The notes beneath the pieces were generated by a model. It saw only the letters and a program-made list of their open reading frames with translations. It was not told the DNA's origin and made no database searches. Positions 55,206 through 64,000 of a stretch of 64,000 nt of DNA are shown piece after piece. Source of the stretch: Raphanus sativus. Its lineage: Eukaryota; Streptophyta; Magnoliopsida; Brassicales; Brassicaceae. A program made the position numbers and the translations under genes. The DNA is taken from the NCBI RefSeq assembly GCF_000801105.2, contig NC_079514.1, forward strand, positions 27,242,227-27,306,226, written 5' to 3'. Each line of letters opens with the position of its first letter. Position 1 is the first letter of the stretch.

Positions 55206-55731
55206 TGATGGAACCCAGGACCTGGACCAGGACTTGGAGCAGACTCAGGACGATCAGATCAGTCCAACTGAGGTTCAGCCGTTCAGCCGTACCAGATCAA
55301 CGGACAGAGCCGTGTACCGGATCGACCCGAGTGCACCCGGACGCGACCTAAGGATGGATTCACGACCTGATGACCGAATCAGCCGACCCACAGGCGTTCT
55401 TCCCCGACCCATTCGTCATTCTAGAGCCAACAGTCAAGTCAGAACCCATGATCATCGAGATGAATCTGATTCCGGACTTAGCCTATCTTTTCTGGCCCGT
55501 TTGGGACGTACCACACACCCGGATCAGGCTGATCTCAACTTGTCCGACCACTTTGATGATTTTATGATGATCGATGCATCCAACTTCTCCAAAGGGATGT
55601 TACTTAGGCTCTCTGAAGATTTGGGTCGAGCTATCTCTTCATCCGTTCATGGATCATCGATGATCAACAATGCGGGCAGCCTTGCGTCCGTCCTGCTCCT
55701 TACCGCGGACGACCTGATCATCACAGGATGA
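55174..55731 (+). CDS. Pol C-terminal tail running into the 3' LTR (~185 codons open)
   Basis: The frame [11 protein letters not shown] crosses the LTR start at 55206 and stays open for 175 more codons to 55731. Landmarks: [52 protein letters not shown]. The same landmarks are encoded in the LTRs of the diverged non-autonomous element. CRM elements are known to have pol extending into the LTR, with a centromere-targeting motif; the length here is notable. The start shown is just the first Met; it is a continuation of pol, not a separate gene. Confidence 0.65.
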   Translation: MWSNPFEEGGNDGTQDLDQDLEQTQDDQISPTEVQPFSRTRSTDRAVYRIDPSAPGRDLRMDSRPDDRISRPTGVLPRPIRHSRANSQVRTHDHRDESDSGLSLSFLARLGRTTHPDQADLNLSDHFDDFMMIDASNFSKGMLLRLSEDLGRAISSSVHGSSMINNAGSLASVLLLTADDLIITG

Positions 55732-56209
55732 ACCTGGACGAATCACGAACCTGGACAGTCAATGAACCTTGCCAAGTCTTCATCAGTTTCCGCGCATTGA
55801 CTGGTCTTGGTCCAAGTTCACATTTTCTATGTCTTGTTTTCAACATTTCCATTTTCAATGTTGTCTTTTCCAATAATTTCCTTTATGTTTCTTTGACTCA
55901 CAAACATTATAAATAAGTGAGTCTCTCATGAATAAAATTCACCAACGATTTTCTTTGCTTATTTTGAGTTTTCTCTCATTGTTCTTTGTCTCAAGAACAT
56001 TCATAGTTTGCTTGGTGAGGTTATCTCCGAGTGAAACACCTCGTTGTGTTGGACCGGTGCGTCACATCCGTCAACCTTCGAACATCTGGTAGTATCTTTG
56101 GGCTTCCGCAACCCTTAGTGTCACCCTTCGATCCATTAGTTCTCAATCCACTCGGATCTGAGTTCATATCATCCATACCGGCAGAGTGATCCTTACTTAG
56201 GTTCTATCA
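55206..56209 (+). repeat. CRM-like 3' LTR (1004 bp)
   Basis: Starts TGATGGAACCC, ends TTAGGTTCTATCA; preceded by the polypurine tract GAAGAGGGAGGGAA (55192-55205). TATA box TATAAATA at 55908-55915. Followed by target copy CCGGG. Confidence 0.9.
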
Positions 56210-57030
56210 CCGGGGGCCTAGAACTTACGCACGAGGACTAGCCGCCTGACGACCCGAGCCAGCACGGGGCTAGCCGCCCGGCGACCACGGCCGGCACGGG
56301 CGCTAGTCGCCGGCAGCTACGGCCAGGACGGGGGCTAGCCGCCCAGCGGCCACGGCCAGCACAGGCGCTAGCCGCCGGCGGCCACGGCCAGCACGGGGGC
56401 TAGCCGCCCGGCGGCCACGGCCAGCACGGGCGCTAGCCGCCGGCGGCTACGGCCAGCACATGGGCTTGCCGCCCGGCGGCCACGGCCAGCACGGGCGCTA
56501 GCCGCCGGCGGCTACGGCCAGCACGGGGGCTAGCCGCCCGGCGACCACGGCCAGCACGGGGGCTAGCCGCCCGGCGGCCACGGCCAGCACGGGCGGTAGC
56601 CGGCGGCGGCTACGGCCAGCACGGGCGCTAGCCGCCGGCGGCTACGGCCAGCACGGGGGCTAGCCGCCCGGCGACCACGGCCAGCACGGGGGCTAGCCGC
56701 CCGGTGGCCACGGCCAGCACGGGCGCTAGCTGGCGGCGGCTACGGCCAGCACGGGGGCTAACCGCCCGGTGGCCACGGGCCGCGACCGGAGTCGGCTGCT
56801 CGGTTCCTTCGGCTTGTGCGTGTTTTTGCGTTCTTTTTAGTTTTCCGTAGGTTTTTCCTCGTGTAGAAAAAGTTTCTAGCCGTTGATTTCGAGATGATTA
56901 ATCTCGAACTTAATATTTTTCCAAGGTTTTCTCGATTAACAATTAGTCTCTCGAGGTTGCTCTAACATCTTTCATGTTTTTCCGAGACTTTCGGACATCG
57001 ATTTCGTCTTGACCGATTTTAACCCCAACA
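56210..57030 (-). repeat. Tat-C LTR, second part, with GC-rich minisatellite
   Basis: Continues the LTR from 49033. 56232-56780 is the same ~32-bp minisatellite as in Tat-B, inverted (GGCTAGCCGCCCGGCGGCCA). The LTR start on the minus strand is TGTTGGGGTT at 57030. Reading frames inside the array are low-complexity and not genes. Confidence 0.82.
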
Positions 57031-57247
57031 GTTAGCCCCCCAGCTAGCTAGGAGCCGTAGGGTTTGTAGGTCCTAGCTTGCGGTATGGTTCGTGAGGAAA
57101 GTATGGAGACGAAATCGTGTCGAAGGTCGGGGTGAATAGTCAAATCCTTGCCTATAAAGACTTGTGAATTCTTTACCATCTTATTTCACCCAAGAATCTT
57201 AAGTTAATCTCTCTCTTGCAAATTCTCTCTCTACCTTTAAGAAAAGA
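57031..57247 (+). promoter_or_regulatory. Tat-C polypurine tract and promoter/leader of its antisense gene
   Basis: On the minus strand AGCTGGGGGGCTAAC (57045-57031) is the polypurine tract. On the plus strand a TATA box (CTATAAAG, 57152-57159) lies 96 bases upstream of the antisense-gene ATG at 57248, with a CT-rich leader between. Confidence 0.55.
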
Positions 57248-57508
57248 ATGACTTCAAGATCAAAATCCTCGAGGAGGCAGTCTCACTCGTCTTCGGATAG
57301 TTTCCATGCCGAGGAGGAAGTTCCGAAACCCGAGGTTCCAGAGATTGAGAGGAGCGCGTATTGCGACGCCGTCTTCGGTTCTGATGCTCCCCTTCCCGTG
57401 ATCCCGATTCCCCGGCGACCTCTGAGGGCGCGTAAGGAAACTGACTCGCCGAGCGAAGTATCCCCTGAATATCTCGGAACTCTTCGAGAGTTTTATGAGG
57501 TTCCGAAG
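57248..57508 (+). pseudogene. Tat antisense gene (aORF) of Tat-C, exon 1 front part
   Basis: ATG at 57248 opens a Ser/Arg-rich basic N-terminus (M-T-S-R-S-K-S-S-R-R), an acidic Pro-rich stretch and L-R-E-F-Y-E-V-P. It is cut after codon 87 by the CRM derivative at 57509. The remaining gene resumes at 62700; 62695-62699 is the duplicated target CGAAG. Apart from this insertion I see no stop or frameshift. Confidence 0.8.
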
Positions 57509-58483
57509 TGATAGAACCAAAATCGGGATCACTCTTTCGGTAAGGTTGATATGGACTCTGATCCGAAAGGATAGAGAACTGGTGGGATGAATGGTGACAC
57601 AATGGGATGCGAAAAGGCCAATGATACTACCAGACTTCAAATGTTGCCGGATGTGACGCATCGGTCCAACAAAGGAAGGATCGAGACTTGGAGATAACCT
57701 CACCAAGACACTAGAAATGTTCTTGACAAAGAACAGAGAATAAAAACTCAAAAAGAAGAAGAAAATTCGTTGATAGCATTGCAATGACAAAGAGTTACAT
57801 TTTATAGTACTTTGAGTCAAAGAGAAATAAAAGAAAATGATGAAAACAATACATAGAAAATGCAAACTTGACCAGATCTGGTCAAGGCACGAAAATTGAG
57901 TTTGACTGGCCTTGAACCCTTCAAATTCTTCTGTCCAGGTTCAATGAACCTTGCTGTGTTGATCAAGTTCATCACGGTATGGACCAGGACGCACGAAGGG
58001 CTGTCCGCGGGCTGTTTAGTGAACCTTCATGAACGGATGGCAACTTTTCTTGACCCAAATCTTTAGAGAGCTTAAGAAACATTATTTTGGAGAAGTTAGA
58101 AGCATCGATCATCATGAAATCATCAAAGTGGTCGGAAAGGTCGTGATCAGCATGATCCGGGTGATGATCACGATGATCCGGGTGATGATCACGATGATCT
58201 GGGTGTTGATCATGATGATCACGATGATCATGGATTCTGGATCGACTGTTGGCCTTAGAATGATGAATGGGTCGAGAAAGAAGTGATGTGGGTCGATCAA
58301 TTCCATCGTCTGGACGTGGATACGGCCTAAGGTCCTTCCGGTGCACGTGGGTCGATCCGGTACACGGCTCGGTCTGTCTGTCTGGTACGGCCGGATGGAT
58401 GAACCTCGGCTGAACTGATCTGGACGTCCTGAACACCATGCTGAGCTGGTTCCATGTACTGATCCTTGGGCCGGGGTCTATCA
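57509..58483 (-). repeat. CRM-derivative 3' LTR (975 bp)
   Basis: Starts TGATAGACCCC (58483), ends TTTTGGTTCTATCA (57509), 6-bp terminal inverted repeat TGATAG/CTATCA. TATA box TATAAAAT at 57806-57799. A 21-bp repeat (GATCCGGGTGATGATCACGAT) occurs about three times at 58155-58235. It differs from the 5' LTR by a handful of bases. Confidence 0.9.
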
Positions 58484-58992
58484 TTCCCTCCCTCTTCAAA
58501 AGGATTTGTCGTCAAATCGATTGTACCTGTATCAAAAGGAAATAAATCAGATTCAGAGGAATTAAAGTTCAAAGAAAAATCAGTGAATGAAAAGTTTGGA
58601 CAGAAACTTCCTTGGAGTTTAGAAGTCCTTTTCATCAAGTAAGTCCAAGTCCTTTGGCATCCATCATTGCTTGCTCTCCTTAGAAACTGATGATGCTTAT
58701 CCTGTTCATCCAAAACAACTAGAGAAACCACATCAAATCTGACAAAGAAATAATCAAAGGGTTTCTCTATCCTTAAGACATCAAAAACAGGATCCAAGCT
58801 CTTAGGATAATCATCAAGCACGTGGGCAAGCATCAAGCAAGTAAACTGAGTGCCAAAAATCAGTTTATCAAATTCAAAAGTCAGGCCAAGGTGTGAAACT
58901 GCTAGGAAAAGAATGAGATAATGCCAAATTTGTAAAATTCTCATCATGAACGAAATCAAAAGAATTCTTTGGCCTAAGCAATTTCGGTTCAT
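58484..58992 (-). pseudogene. C-terminal continuation of the CRM-derivative ORF, frameshifted
   Basis: In another frame than the 780-codon ORF, this reads T-F-E-F-D-K-L, D-D-Y-P-K-S-L-D-P-V-F-D-V-L, then F-N-S-S-E-S-D-L-F-P-F and N-P-F-E-E-G-G-N-D at the polypurine tract, the same words that end CRM pol. It continues into the 3' LTR as [10 protein letters not shown] until a one-base deletion near 58335. A single indel near 58880-58920 probably separates it from the main ORF. The last purines (58495-58484, GAGGGAGGGAA) are the polypurine tract. Confidence 0.6.
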
Positions 58993-61216
58993 GCTTGTTC
59001 CTACACCAAATCTCTTTCAAAGCACAGCTCAATGAAAACAATTCATGAAAAGGTTTAAGCAAAATGTTTTTCAACCAAGTAAAGAGTTGTTTTTGCTTAG
59101 AAATTCTCGGTTTCAAAACATTTTCATGAAGAGCAGAGACAATCAACTCATGATCCTTACAGTGCTTTTGGTTTGGACAGGAGGTGGACTGAGGAGACAC
59201 CTTTGGTTCATGGAGGATCGGTTTTGGCTCAGGTCGTTCCCTTCTTGGGCATGAATCTCCTTTAGAAATCTTGTACTCGCGGATAGATGGGCTGGAGAAC
59301 CTCCGATTTGAAAAATCCATTTCTCCTTCATCCGCGAAGCTTTTCAAGTGATTCCAAGCCTCAGAGAATCCTTGGTGAGTTAGCCTTCCAGGAAAACTGG
59401 TTTCATGACAAAAGACCTTCTGAAAGTCGAGATACCCTTCGTGGACTGAACCTCTGTCGCTGGCATCTCCAAGGTAGCCGGTTTGGACAACAATGCTTTT
59501 CCAAAACTCAGGCTGTTGGGCACGATCAATGCTTTCATTCAGAGGCTGAACCTGTATTTTCTGGATACTCAAAACAAACACTAAAAGACCAGGATCATAT
59601 GTGCAAGAGAGATACTTGTTCAAATCAAAAATCAAGATATCTTTTCCAAGAACAAGAAGCACACATTTCAGCCTTTCAAAATGATCATCAAAATAGATGT
59701 TACAGACCAGAATTTTCTCAAGACATGCAAAAATATTAGACATTTTCAGAAAGTGCATATCCTGCTCAACATCTGAACACACAAGCTTAAGTTCAGATTG
59801 AGAAACATTTATCAAAGACTTGAGAGACTTATCAAAGAATGTGTTGTAAACAAAAATATCATCAAGGCTCAAAACAACACAATGATCATGAGATGATCTC
59901 AAAAGATGCCAAGTTTTATCAGTCTCAAAACACACAAGATCAGGCTGCAAAACATAATCACAAGAATCAAGATCACAAAAATCATTTTCAGTTCTAAGTG
60001 ATTCATGTTCCAGCAACTTCTTAACCAAAATTCCGTCCAAGGCACAAGAGGATGCAAATAAATTATCAGTGATCAGTGCATGAATATAAGAACTCAGATC
60101 AAAGTCATTTCCTTTGAAAACAAACGAATCAAAAGAGTTTCTAGCACATAAATCGGTTTGTTGCAAACTATGATCAAATGACTTTTCAAGAGAATGAAAA
60201 CCTTTGTTGTGTTCCAAGAACTGATCAAAGCTCAAAATAATTCCAGAATTGATGCCATTGACATTTTGAAAACATTGTTGATCAAGAAGTTCATCAGGTT
60301 TAAAGATTTTAAAAGAATTAATCATGTTTTCAAAAACAGACTTCGAAACACAAAATTCTTTCATCTTGTCAAGACCAAAACGAGTCACATCATGAGAACT
60401 GATCTTGACAAACATTTCAGGCAGAGAATTAAGCAAATCAGAGTTCTCACTGTGCTTTTGAAGATCAGGAGACAAAGGGAGAGGAGATGTGCCGGGATCA
60501 AAGTATAGATGACTCTCCATAGCTATGGATGTGATGCTTGTTGCTTCCTCATCAAAGACTGGACCAAGTTCGTCCTCCTCATCAAAGATAGGACCTAGAT
60601 CATCATCAAAAGGTGTCCTAGTTCCAGGAAGTCGTCCATGATGTGGATGGTTGAATGGCTCTTCCTCAAAAACCTGTGGAGACAAAACAAGACTACTCGG
60701 AAGCTCCGGTTGCAAAACAGTTAGTTCTACATTAGCTTGCTCATTTTCAAACACAAACTCAGGTTCAAGAGAGGGAAGATCACATTTGTCCTCACAAGTG
60801 ATCAAGCTTTCAATTAGCTCTTCATCAGATTCATCATAAATGGGTAAAGAATCTGAAAAATCTTTAAGCTTTTCAAAATAGTTTTCAGATTCACCTTGAG
60901 TTCTCTCACTGATGAACAAGGATGGCTCAGCTACAGGTGCACGTGTGGATGTGCTCTTCCTGTGGCTCTTGCTGACGTCCTTGAGGGCTTGCATCATTCC
61001 CTTCTCAAAGTTGTCACAGATCTCTTGGACATCAAACTGAAAGGATCGCCTCTTTGGATCAGACACATCTTTAACATTTTCTTTGCACCTTTGGTTTGGC
61101 TTTTCCTGCACACTAACAAACTCATCAAAATTGTTCAAAGAATATTTAAATGGAGTTTGAGAGACAGATGGTCGTGGGGAGTTCTTCTTGCTACTTTGCC
61201 TTAGAAGACCAAACAT
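58874..61216 (-). CDS. Large unknown ORF of the CRM derivative (780 codons)
   Basis: ATG 61216 follows TTTTCAGG by a few bases, as in the CRM element. Residues 1-120 are basic (M-F-G-L-L-R-Q-S-S-K-K-N); 150-250 are acidic with L-G-P-I-F-D-E-E-D and L-G-P-V-F-D-E-E-A, like the CRM gag-protease linker. The middle is rich in Phe, Ser, Asp and Leu with no known fold. Around residues 450-560 two segments look like decayed copies of the reverse-transcriptase palm (V-V-L-S-L-D-D-I-F-V-Y and N-I-Y-F-D-D-H-F-E-R-L-K). The last ~100 residues are basic. No catalytic set is complete. It stays open over 2.3 kb while every enzyme ORF nearby is broken. Function unknown; possibly a Gag-like or trans-acting protein. 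Confidence 0.7.
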   Translation of the reverse strand: MFGLLRQSSKKNSPRPSVSQTPFKYSLNNFDEFVSVQEKPNQRCKENVKDVSDPKRRSFQFDVQEICDNFEKGMMQALKDVSKSHRKSTSTRAPVAEPSLFISERTQGESENYFEKLKDFSDSLPIYDESDEELIESLITCEDKCDLPSLEPEFVFENEQANVELTVLQPELPSSLVLSPQVFEEEPFNHPHHGRLPGTRTPFDDDLGPIFDEEDELGPVFDEEATSITSIAMESHLYFDPGTSPLPLSPDLQKHSENSDLLNSLPEMFVKISSHDVTRFGLDKMKEFCVSKSVFENMINSFKIFKPDELLDQQCFQNVNGINSGIILSFDQFLEHNKGFHSLEKSFDHSLQQTDLCARNSFDSFVFKGNDFDLSSYIHALITDNLFASSCALDGILVKKLLEHESLRTENDFCDLDSCDYVLQPDLVCFETDKTWHLLRSSHDHCVVLSLDDIFVYNTFFDKSLKSLINVSQSELKLVCSDVEQDMHFLKMSNIFACLEKILVCNIYFDDHFERLKCVLLVLGKDILIFDLNKYLSCTYDPGLLVFVLSIQKIQVQPLNESIDRAQQPEFWKSIVVQTGYLGDASDRGSVHEGYLDFQKVFCHETSFPGRLTHQGFSEAWNHLKSFADEGEMDFSNRRFSSPSIREYKISKGDSCPRRERPEPKPILHEPKVSPQSTSCPNQKHCKDHELIVSALHENVLKPRISKQKQLFTWLKNILLKPFHELFSLSCALKEIWCRNKHEPKLLRPKNSFDFVHDENFTNLALSHSFPSSFTPWPDF

Positions 61217-61717
61217 CTTAACCTGAAAATCTCAACACAAAAGTTAGATAAAAAATCTCACACTCTCAAGTGTTTGATCCTCACCCACACAAGTGTTTTC
61301 TCTCAGATTTTATGGTGATCACACAAGGTTTATACTCAAAGTTCTAAGAGAACAGATCAAAGAATCCCAATGGGCAAATCCAAGCAAGATCAAAGGTTTA
61401 AGATAGAAAGATAAGAGATTGTGATTTGGGAACCCGCTTTAACCAACTCAAAGGCCGGATTTCTCCTCGGCCAGCAGGCTTTCTCTTCCACCACCAATCC
61501 ACAAATCAAACTTTGAAACTCCTTTTTTTTTATACTATTTTTCCTTTTTTTTTTAAATCGTAGATCTCTTTTTTTTTTTTTCTCTTTTTTTTTTAATGGT
61601 GGATGGTAATGAGTGGCCCGGGTTCAAGAAAGGTAGAAGAAGAAGTGTTTAAAGAAAATGGAAGATGAGAAAAATGGATAGAAATAGAGTTACCGGAAGA
61701 GTGGCTCTGATACCACT
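61217..61717 (-). promoter_or_regulatory. CRM-derivative leader and primer-binding site
   Basis: The primer site TGGTATCAGAGCCA is at 61716-61703. The leader contains A runs on its sense strand (61515-61600) and the 'agcctgctggccgaggagaaatccggcc' block shared with the CRM leader (50310-50340). No ORF. Confidence 0.75.
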
Positions 61718-62694
61718 TGATAGAACCAAAATCGGGATCACTCTTTCGGTAAGGTTGATATGGACTCTGATCCGAAAGGATAGAGAACTGGTGGGATGAA
61801 TGGTGACACAATGGGATGCGGAAAGGCCCAATGATACTACCAGACTTCAAATGTTGCCGGATGTGACGCACCGGTCCAACAAAGGAAGGATCGAGACTTG
61901 GAGATAACCTCACCAAGACACTAGAAATGTTCTTGACAAAGAACAGAGAGTAAAAACTCAAAAAGAAGAAGAAAATTCGTTGATAGCATTGCAATGACAA
62001 AGAGTTACATTTTATAGTACTTTGAGTCAAAGAGAAATAAAAGAAAATGATGAAAACAATACATAGAAAATGCAAACTTGACCAGATCTGGTCAAGGCAC
62101 GAAAATTGAGTTTGACTGGCCTTGAACCCTTCAAATTCTTCTGTCCAGGTTCAATGAACCTTGCTGTGTTGATCAAGTTCATCACGGTATGGACCAGGAC
62201 GCACGAAGGGCTGTCCGCGGGCTGTTTAGTGAACCTTCATGAACGGATGGCAACTTTTCTTGACCCAAATCTTTAGAGAGCTTAAGAAACATTATTTTGG
62301 AGAAGTTAGAAGCATCGATCATCATGAAATCATCAAAGTGGTCGGAAAGGTCGTGATCAGCATGATCCGGGTGATGATCACGATGATCCGGGTGATGATC
62401 ACGATGATCCGGGTGTTGATCATGATGATCACGATGATCATGGATTCTGGATCGACTGTTGGCCTTAGAATGATGAATGGGTCGAGAAAGAAGTGATGTG
62501 GGTCGATCAATTCCATCGTCTGGACGTGGATACGGCCTAAGGTCCTTCCCGGTGCACGTGGGTCGATCCGGTACACGGCTCGGTCTGTCTGTCTGGTACG
62601 GCCGGATGGATGAACCTCGGCTGAACTGATCTGGACGTCCTGAACTCCATGCTGAGCTGGTTCCATGTACTGATCCTTGGGCCGGGGTCTATCA
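61718..62694 (-). repeat. CRM-derivative 5' LTR (977 bp)
   Basis: Same ends as the 3' LTR; TATA box at 62016-62009; 21-bp repeat array at 62360-62440. Bounded by target copy CGAAG (62695-62699). Confidence 0.9.
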
Positions 62695-62699
62695 CGAAG

Positions 62700-64000
62700 G
62701 GAGTCATGTTTCGCATTCCTCGTGGGAATGAGAGTTCGGAGCATCCTCCGAAGGGTTACTGTACTTGCTACGAGGCATTCCTGACGCAATGCCGACTGTG
62801 GTTCCCAATCCCTGGGGTCATTGTTCAGGTTCTCGACCGTTTCGGAATCGTAATCAGCCAGCTGAACGTGTTGGCTTTGGAAAACTGGCTTGGCGTTGTG
62901 ATTTTGAGTTACGAGTTAGGGATGGACCTTAACCCTGCTGACTTCGAAGGGTTGTGGAACTCCAAGACGACGAGCATCAAGGGAGTATACTCCATGAAGG
63001 CGAGGACCGATTTTTCGGTAATCCATGGAGTCACCTCGCACGCCAAGGATTACGTTGACCGTTTCTTTTTCGTGAGGATAGATGGAGAGTCTGGCGAGGA
63101 AGGCTTTCTCCACCTATTCCCGAAGGACTGGTTGTACCAACGAGGTAAGATTGTCGCATCCCCTTTCTTAGAATCCGAAAAGCGAGTACTGAACGTGTGT
63201 GTGTTTTTTTTTTTTTTTTTTTGTTCAGAGAACAGGTGTCTCACGCATGTTCCTTCCGATCTTTCGACCAAGAGAGACATTTTTAGGACAATGCCTTGTT
63301 CCTGGAACTCCTTTACTCTTGACCGGATTCGAGGGGCGGTCGCGCTTCACCGATCGCGAGGCGGTACGCGGCCCTGTGTCAATGATGGATCCTACGTTTT
63401 TGCCCCTTCAAGGCGGAGGCGGAGATCTCGGAAGGATAAAGGGATTGCTTTCGAGACCTCATCGGGAAATGGTGAGCTGCCGAGATACGATCCTGACTTC
63501 ACTACAGAGAATCAGGGTGTTCCTCCCCCGGGTGACTTCTTTGATGAACTCCCTACAGCGTTTTCCCGTGACGAGTCTTTGGACAACGAGGAGAGGGACA
63601 AGGTGACTGCAGAGGGTGCTCGCTTGGTCAACGAGGTTTGTTTTCGAAACTTGAGTAAATCCCCTTTTCTTTTTATTTGACCTCGACTTCTTTACAGGCC
63701 GTGAGAGTGTGGAACGCATCGATCGATGGAAGTTTCCGTACTGCCCGGCTGGCCCGTTTCAAAGCGGAGGAAACGGAAAGGGAATTCGCCAAGTATTGGT
63801 TGGAGGTGGAGGAGCAAAAACGCTGGCAAGCCGAGGTCCAGGCTCGAGCCCTCGTTCGTGCGGAAAGGAGCGGGCGGAGAAGAGCTGCCGCCGAGCTGAA
63901 CCGAAGGGCCGAAATTTTCTCTACCGAATTCGAAGCGTACAAAGAGGCTCAGGACTTTGTAGGCGATTTTCGCGAGTGTCGTGGTTCGGTCGGTACTCTA
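62700..64000 (+). pseudogene. Tat antisense gene (aORF) of Tat-C, remainder (runs off window)
   Basis: The first exon continues to 63144 with the conserved core (F-R-I-P-R-G-N-E, C-Y-E-A-F-L-T-Q-C-R-L-W-F-P-I-P-G-V-I-V, V-V-I-L-S-Y-E-L-G). Intron 63145-63228 has GTAAGA, a T-rich tract and TTCAG. Exon 2 (63229-63635) is basic then acidic. Intron 63636-63697 starts GTTTGT and ends TACAG, at the same place and phase 0 as the intron in the other two copies. Exon 3 (63698 onward) is the Arg/Glu-rich coiled-coil segment, ending beyond the window near V-G-D-F-R-E-C-R-G. Open throughout, so this copy was probably intact before the insertion. Confidence 0.8.

Larger units (their letters stand above)
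49034..56209 (+). mobile_element. CRM-like Ty3/gypsy chromovirus, structurally complete (7.2 kb)
   Basis: LTRs 49034-50058 and 55206-56209, initiator-Met primer site, gag, protease, reverse transcriptase, RNase H, integrase and polypurine tract in the usual order, with target duplication CCGGG at 49029-49033 and 56210-56214. The integrase and its C-terminal text resemble centromeric (CRM) chromoviruses, and there is no classical chromodomain; both are memory-based. The two LTRs differ by a few indels and substitutions. All coding domains are present but at least five indels or stops break the frame. Confidence 0.9.
57509..62694 (-). mobile_element. Non-autonomous CRM derivative, complete (5.2 kb)
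   Basis: Minus-strand order: 5' LTR (62694-61718), initiator-Met primer site (61716-61703), leader (to 61217), one large ORF (61216-58874) with a frameshifted tail (to 58484), polypurine tract and 3' LTR (58483-57509). Target duplication CGAAG at 57504-57508 and 62695-62699. There is no recognisable complete gag, protease, reverse transcriptase or integrase. LTR ends, primer site, leader, tract and pol tail match the CRM-like element at 49034-56209, so it probably relied on CRM enzymes. Confidence 0.88.

Noticed and set aside
59287..59739. 150-codon plus-strand ORF opposite the 780-codon ORF
   Set aside because: A shadow of the large minus-strand ORF; no promoter or domain seen.
1..64000. 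Host protein-coding, tRNA or rRNA genes
   Set aside because: Every long ORF could be assigned to a retroelement or to a shadow; no tRNA or rRNA sequence was recognised apart from tRNA-complementary primer sites.

Overview
The window is plant nuclear DNA built almost entirely of transposable elements; I see no ordinary host gene, tRNA gene or rRNA gene. Athila-like, Tat-like and CRM-like Ty3/gypsy elements lie inside one another, next to a plant L1-type LINE. Together with the serine-isoleucine-aspartate-rich Athila-associated ORFs, this points to a Brassicaceae genome, probably a Brassica relative, in pericentromeric or centromere-flanking heterochromatin. The taxonomic and chromosomal placement is inference from element types.

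Layout. 1-1160: end of an Athila-like LTR plus a gag remnant (+). 1160-6094: internal part of a second Athila-like copy (-). 6095-6673: two LTR scraps facing each other as a 195-bp palindrome. 6674-11394: third Athila-like copy (+) with a complete 3' LTR. 11395-24712: a decayed LINE, split at 14913/23529 by a Tat-like element (Tat-A, duplication TTACT). 24713-27346: 3' end of a Tekay/Del-type chromovirus (-). 27347-48164: pieces of a minus-strand Tat-like element (Tat-A2), interrupted by Athila copy C (from 30368 into an assembly gap at 44480-44579) and by a CRM-related non-autonomous element (gap to 45633). Copy C's LTR is itself interrupted by Tat-B (31262-38620, duplication TACCC), whose 3' LTR holds a 1.77-kb copia-like insertion (35452-37225, duplication CGTGC). 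48165 to beyond 64000: Tat-C (-). Its LTR is split by a structurally complete CRM-like element (49034-56209, duplication CCGGG), and its antisense gene is split by a complete non-autonomous CRM derivative (57509-62694, duplication CGAAG).

How the parts relate. Only the CRM-like element carries gag, protease, reverse transcriptase, RNase H and integrase, and all of these are broken by small indels or stops. The Athila copies and Tat-A keep gag and protease but have no reverse transcriptase or integrase, so they would need enzymes from elsewhere. The non-autonomous CRM derivative shares LTR ends, primer site, leader, polypurine tract and C-terminal tail with the CRM element, but carries a different, still open 780-codon ORF. 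The Tat elements carry a spliced antisense gene near their 3' LTR, with its own TATA box in two copies.

Most interesting signals: the non-autonomous CRM derivative and its ORF; a protein tail of about 175 codons encoded inside the CRM LTRs; an 8-bp palindrome (TCGATCGA) scattered through both LTRs and coding DNA of the Athila family; palindrome arrays in Tat LTRs; and large inverted repeats that could make hairpin RNA. All comparisons were made by eye.
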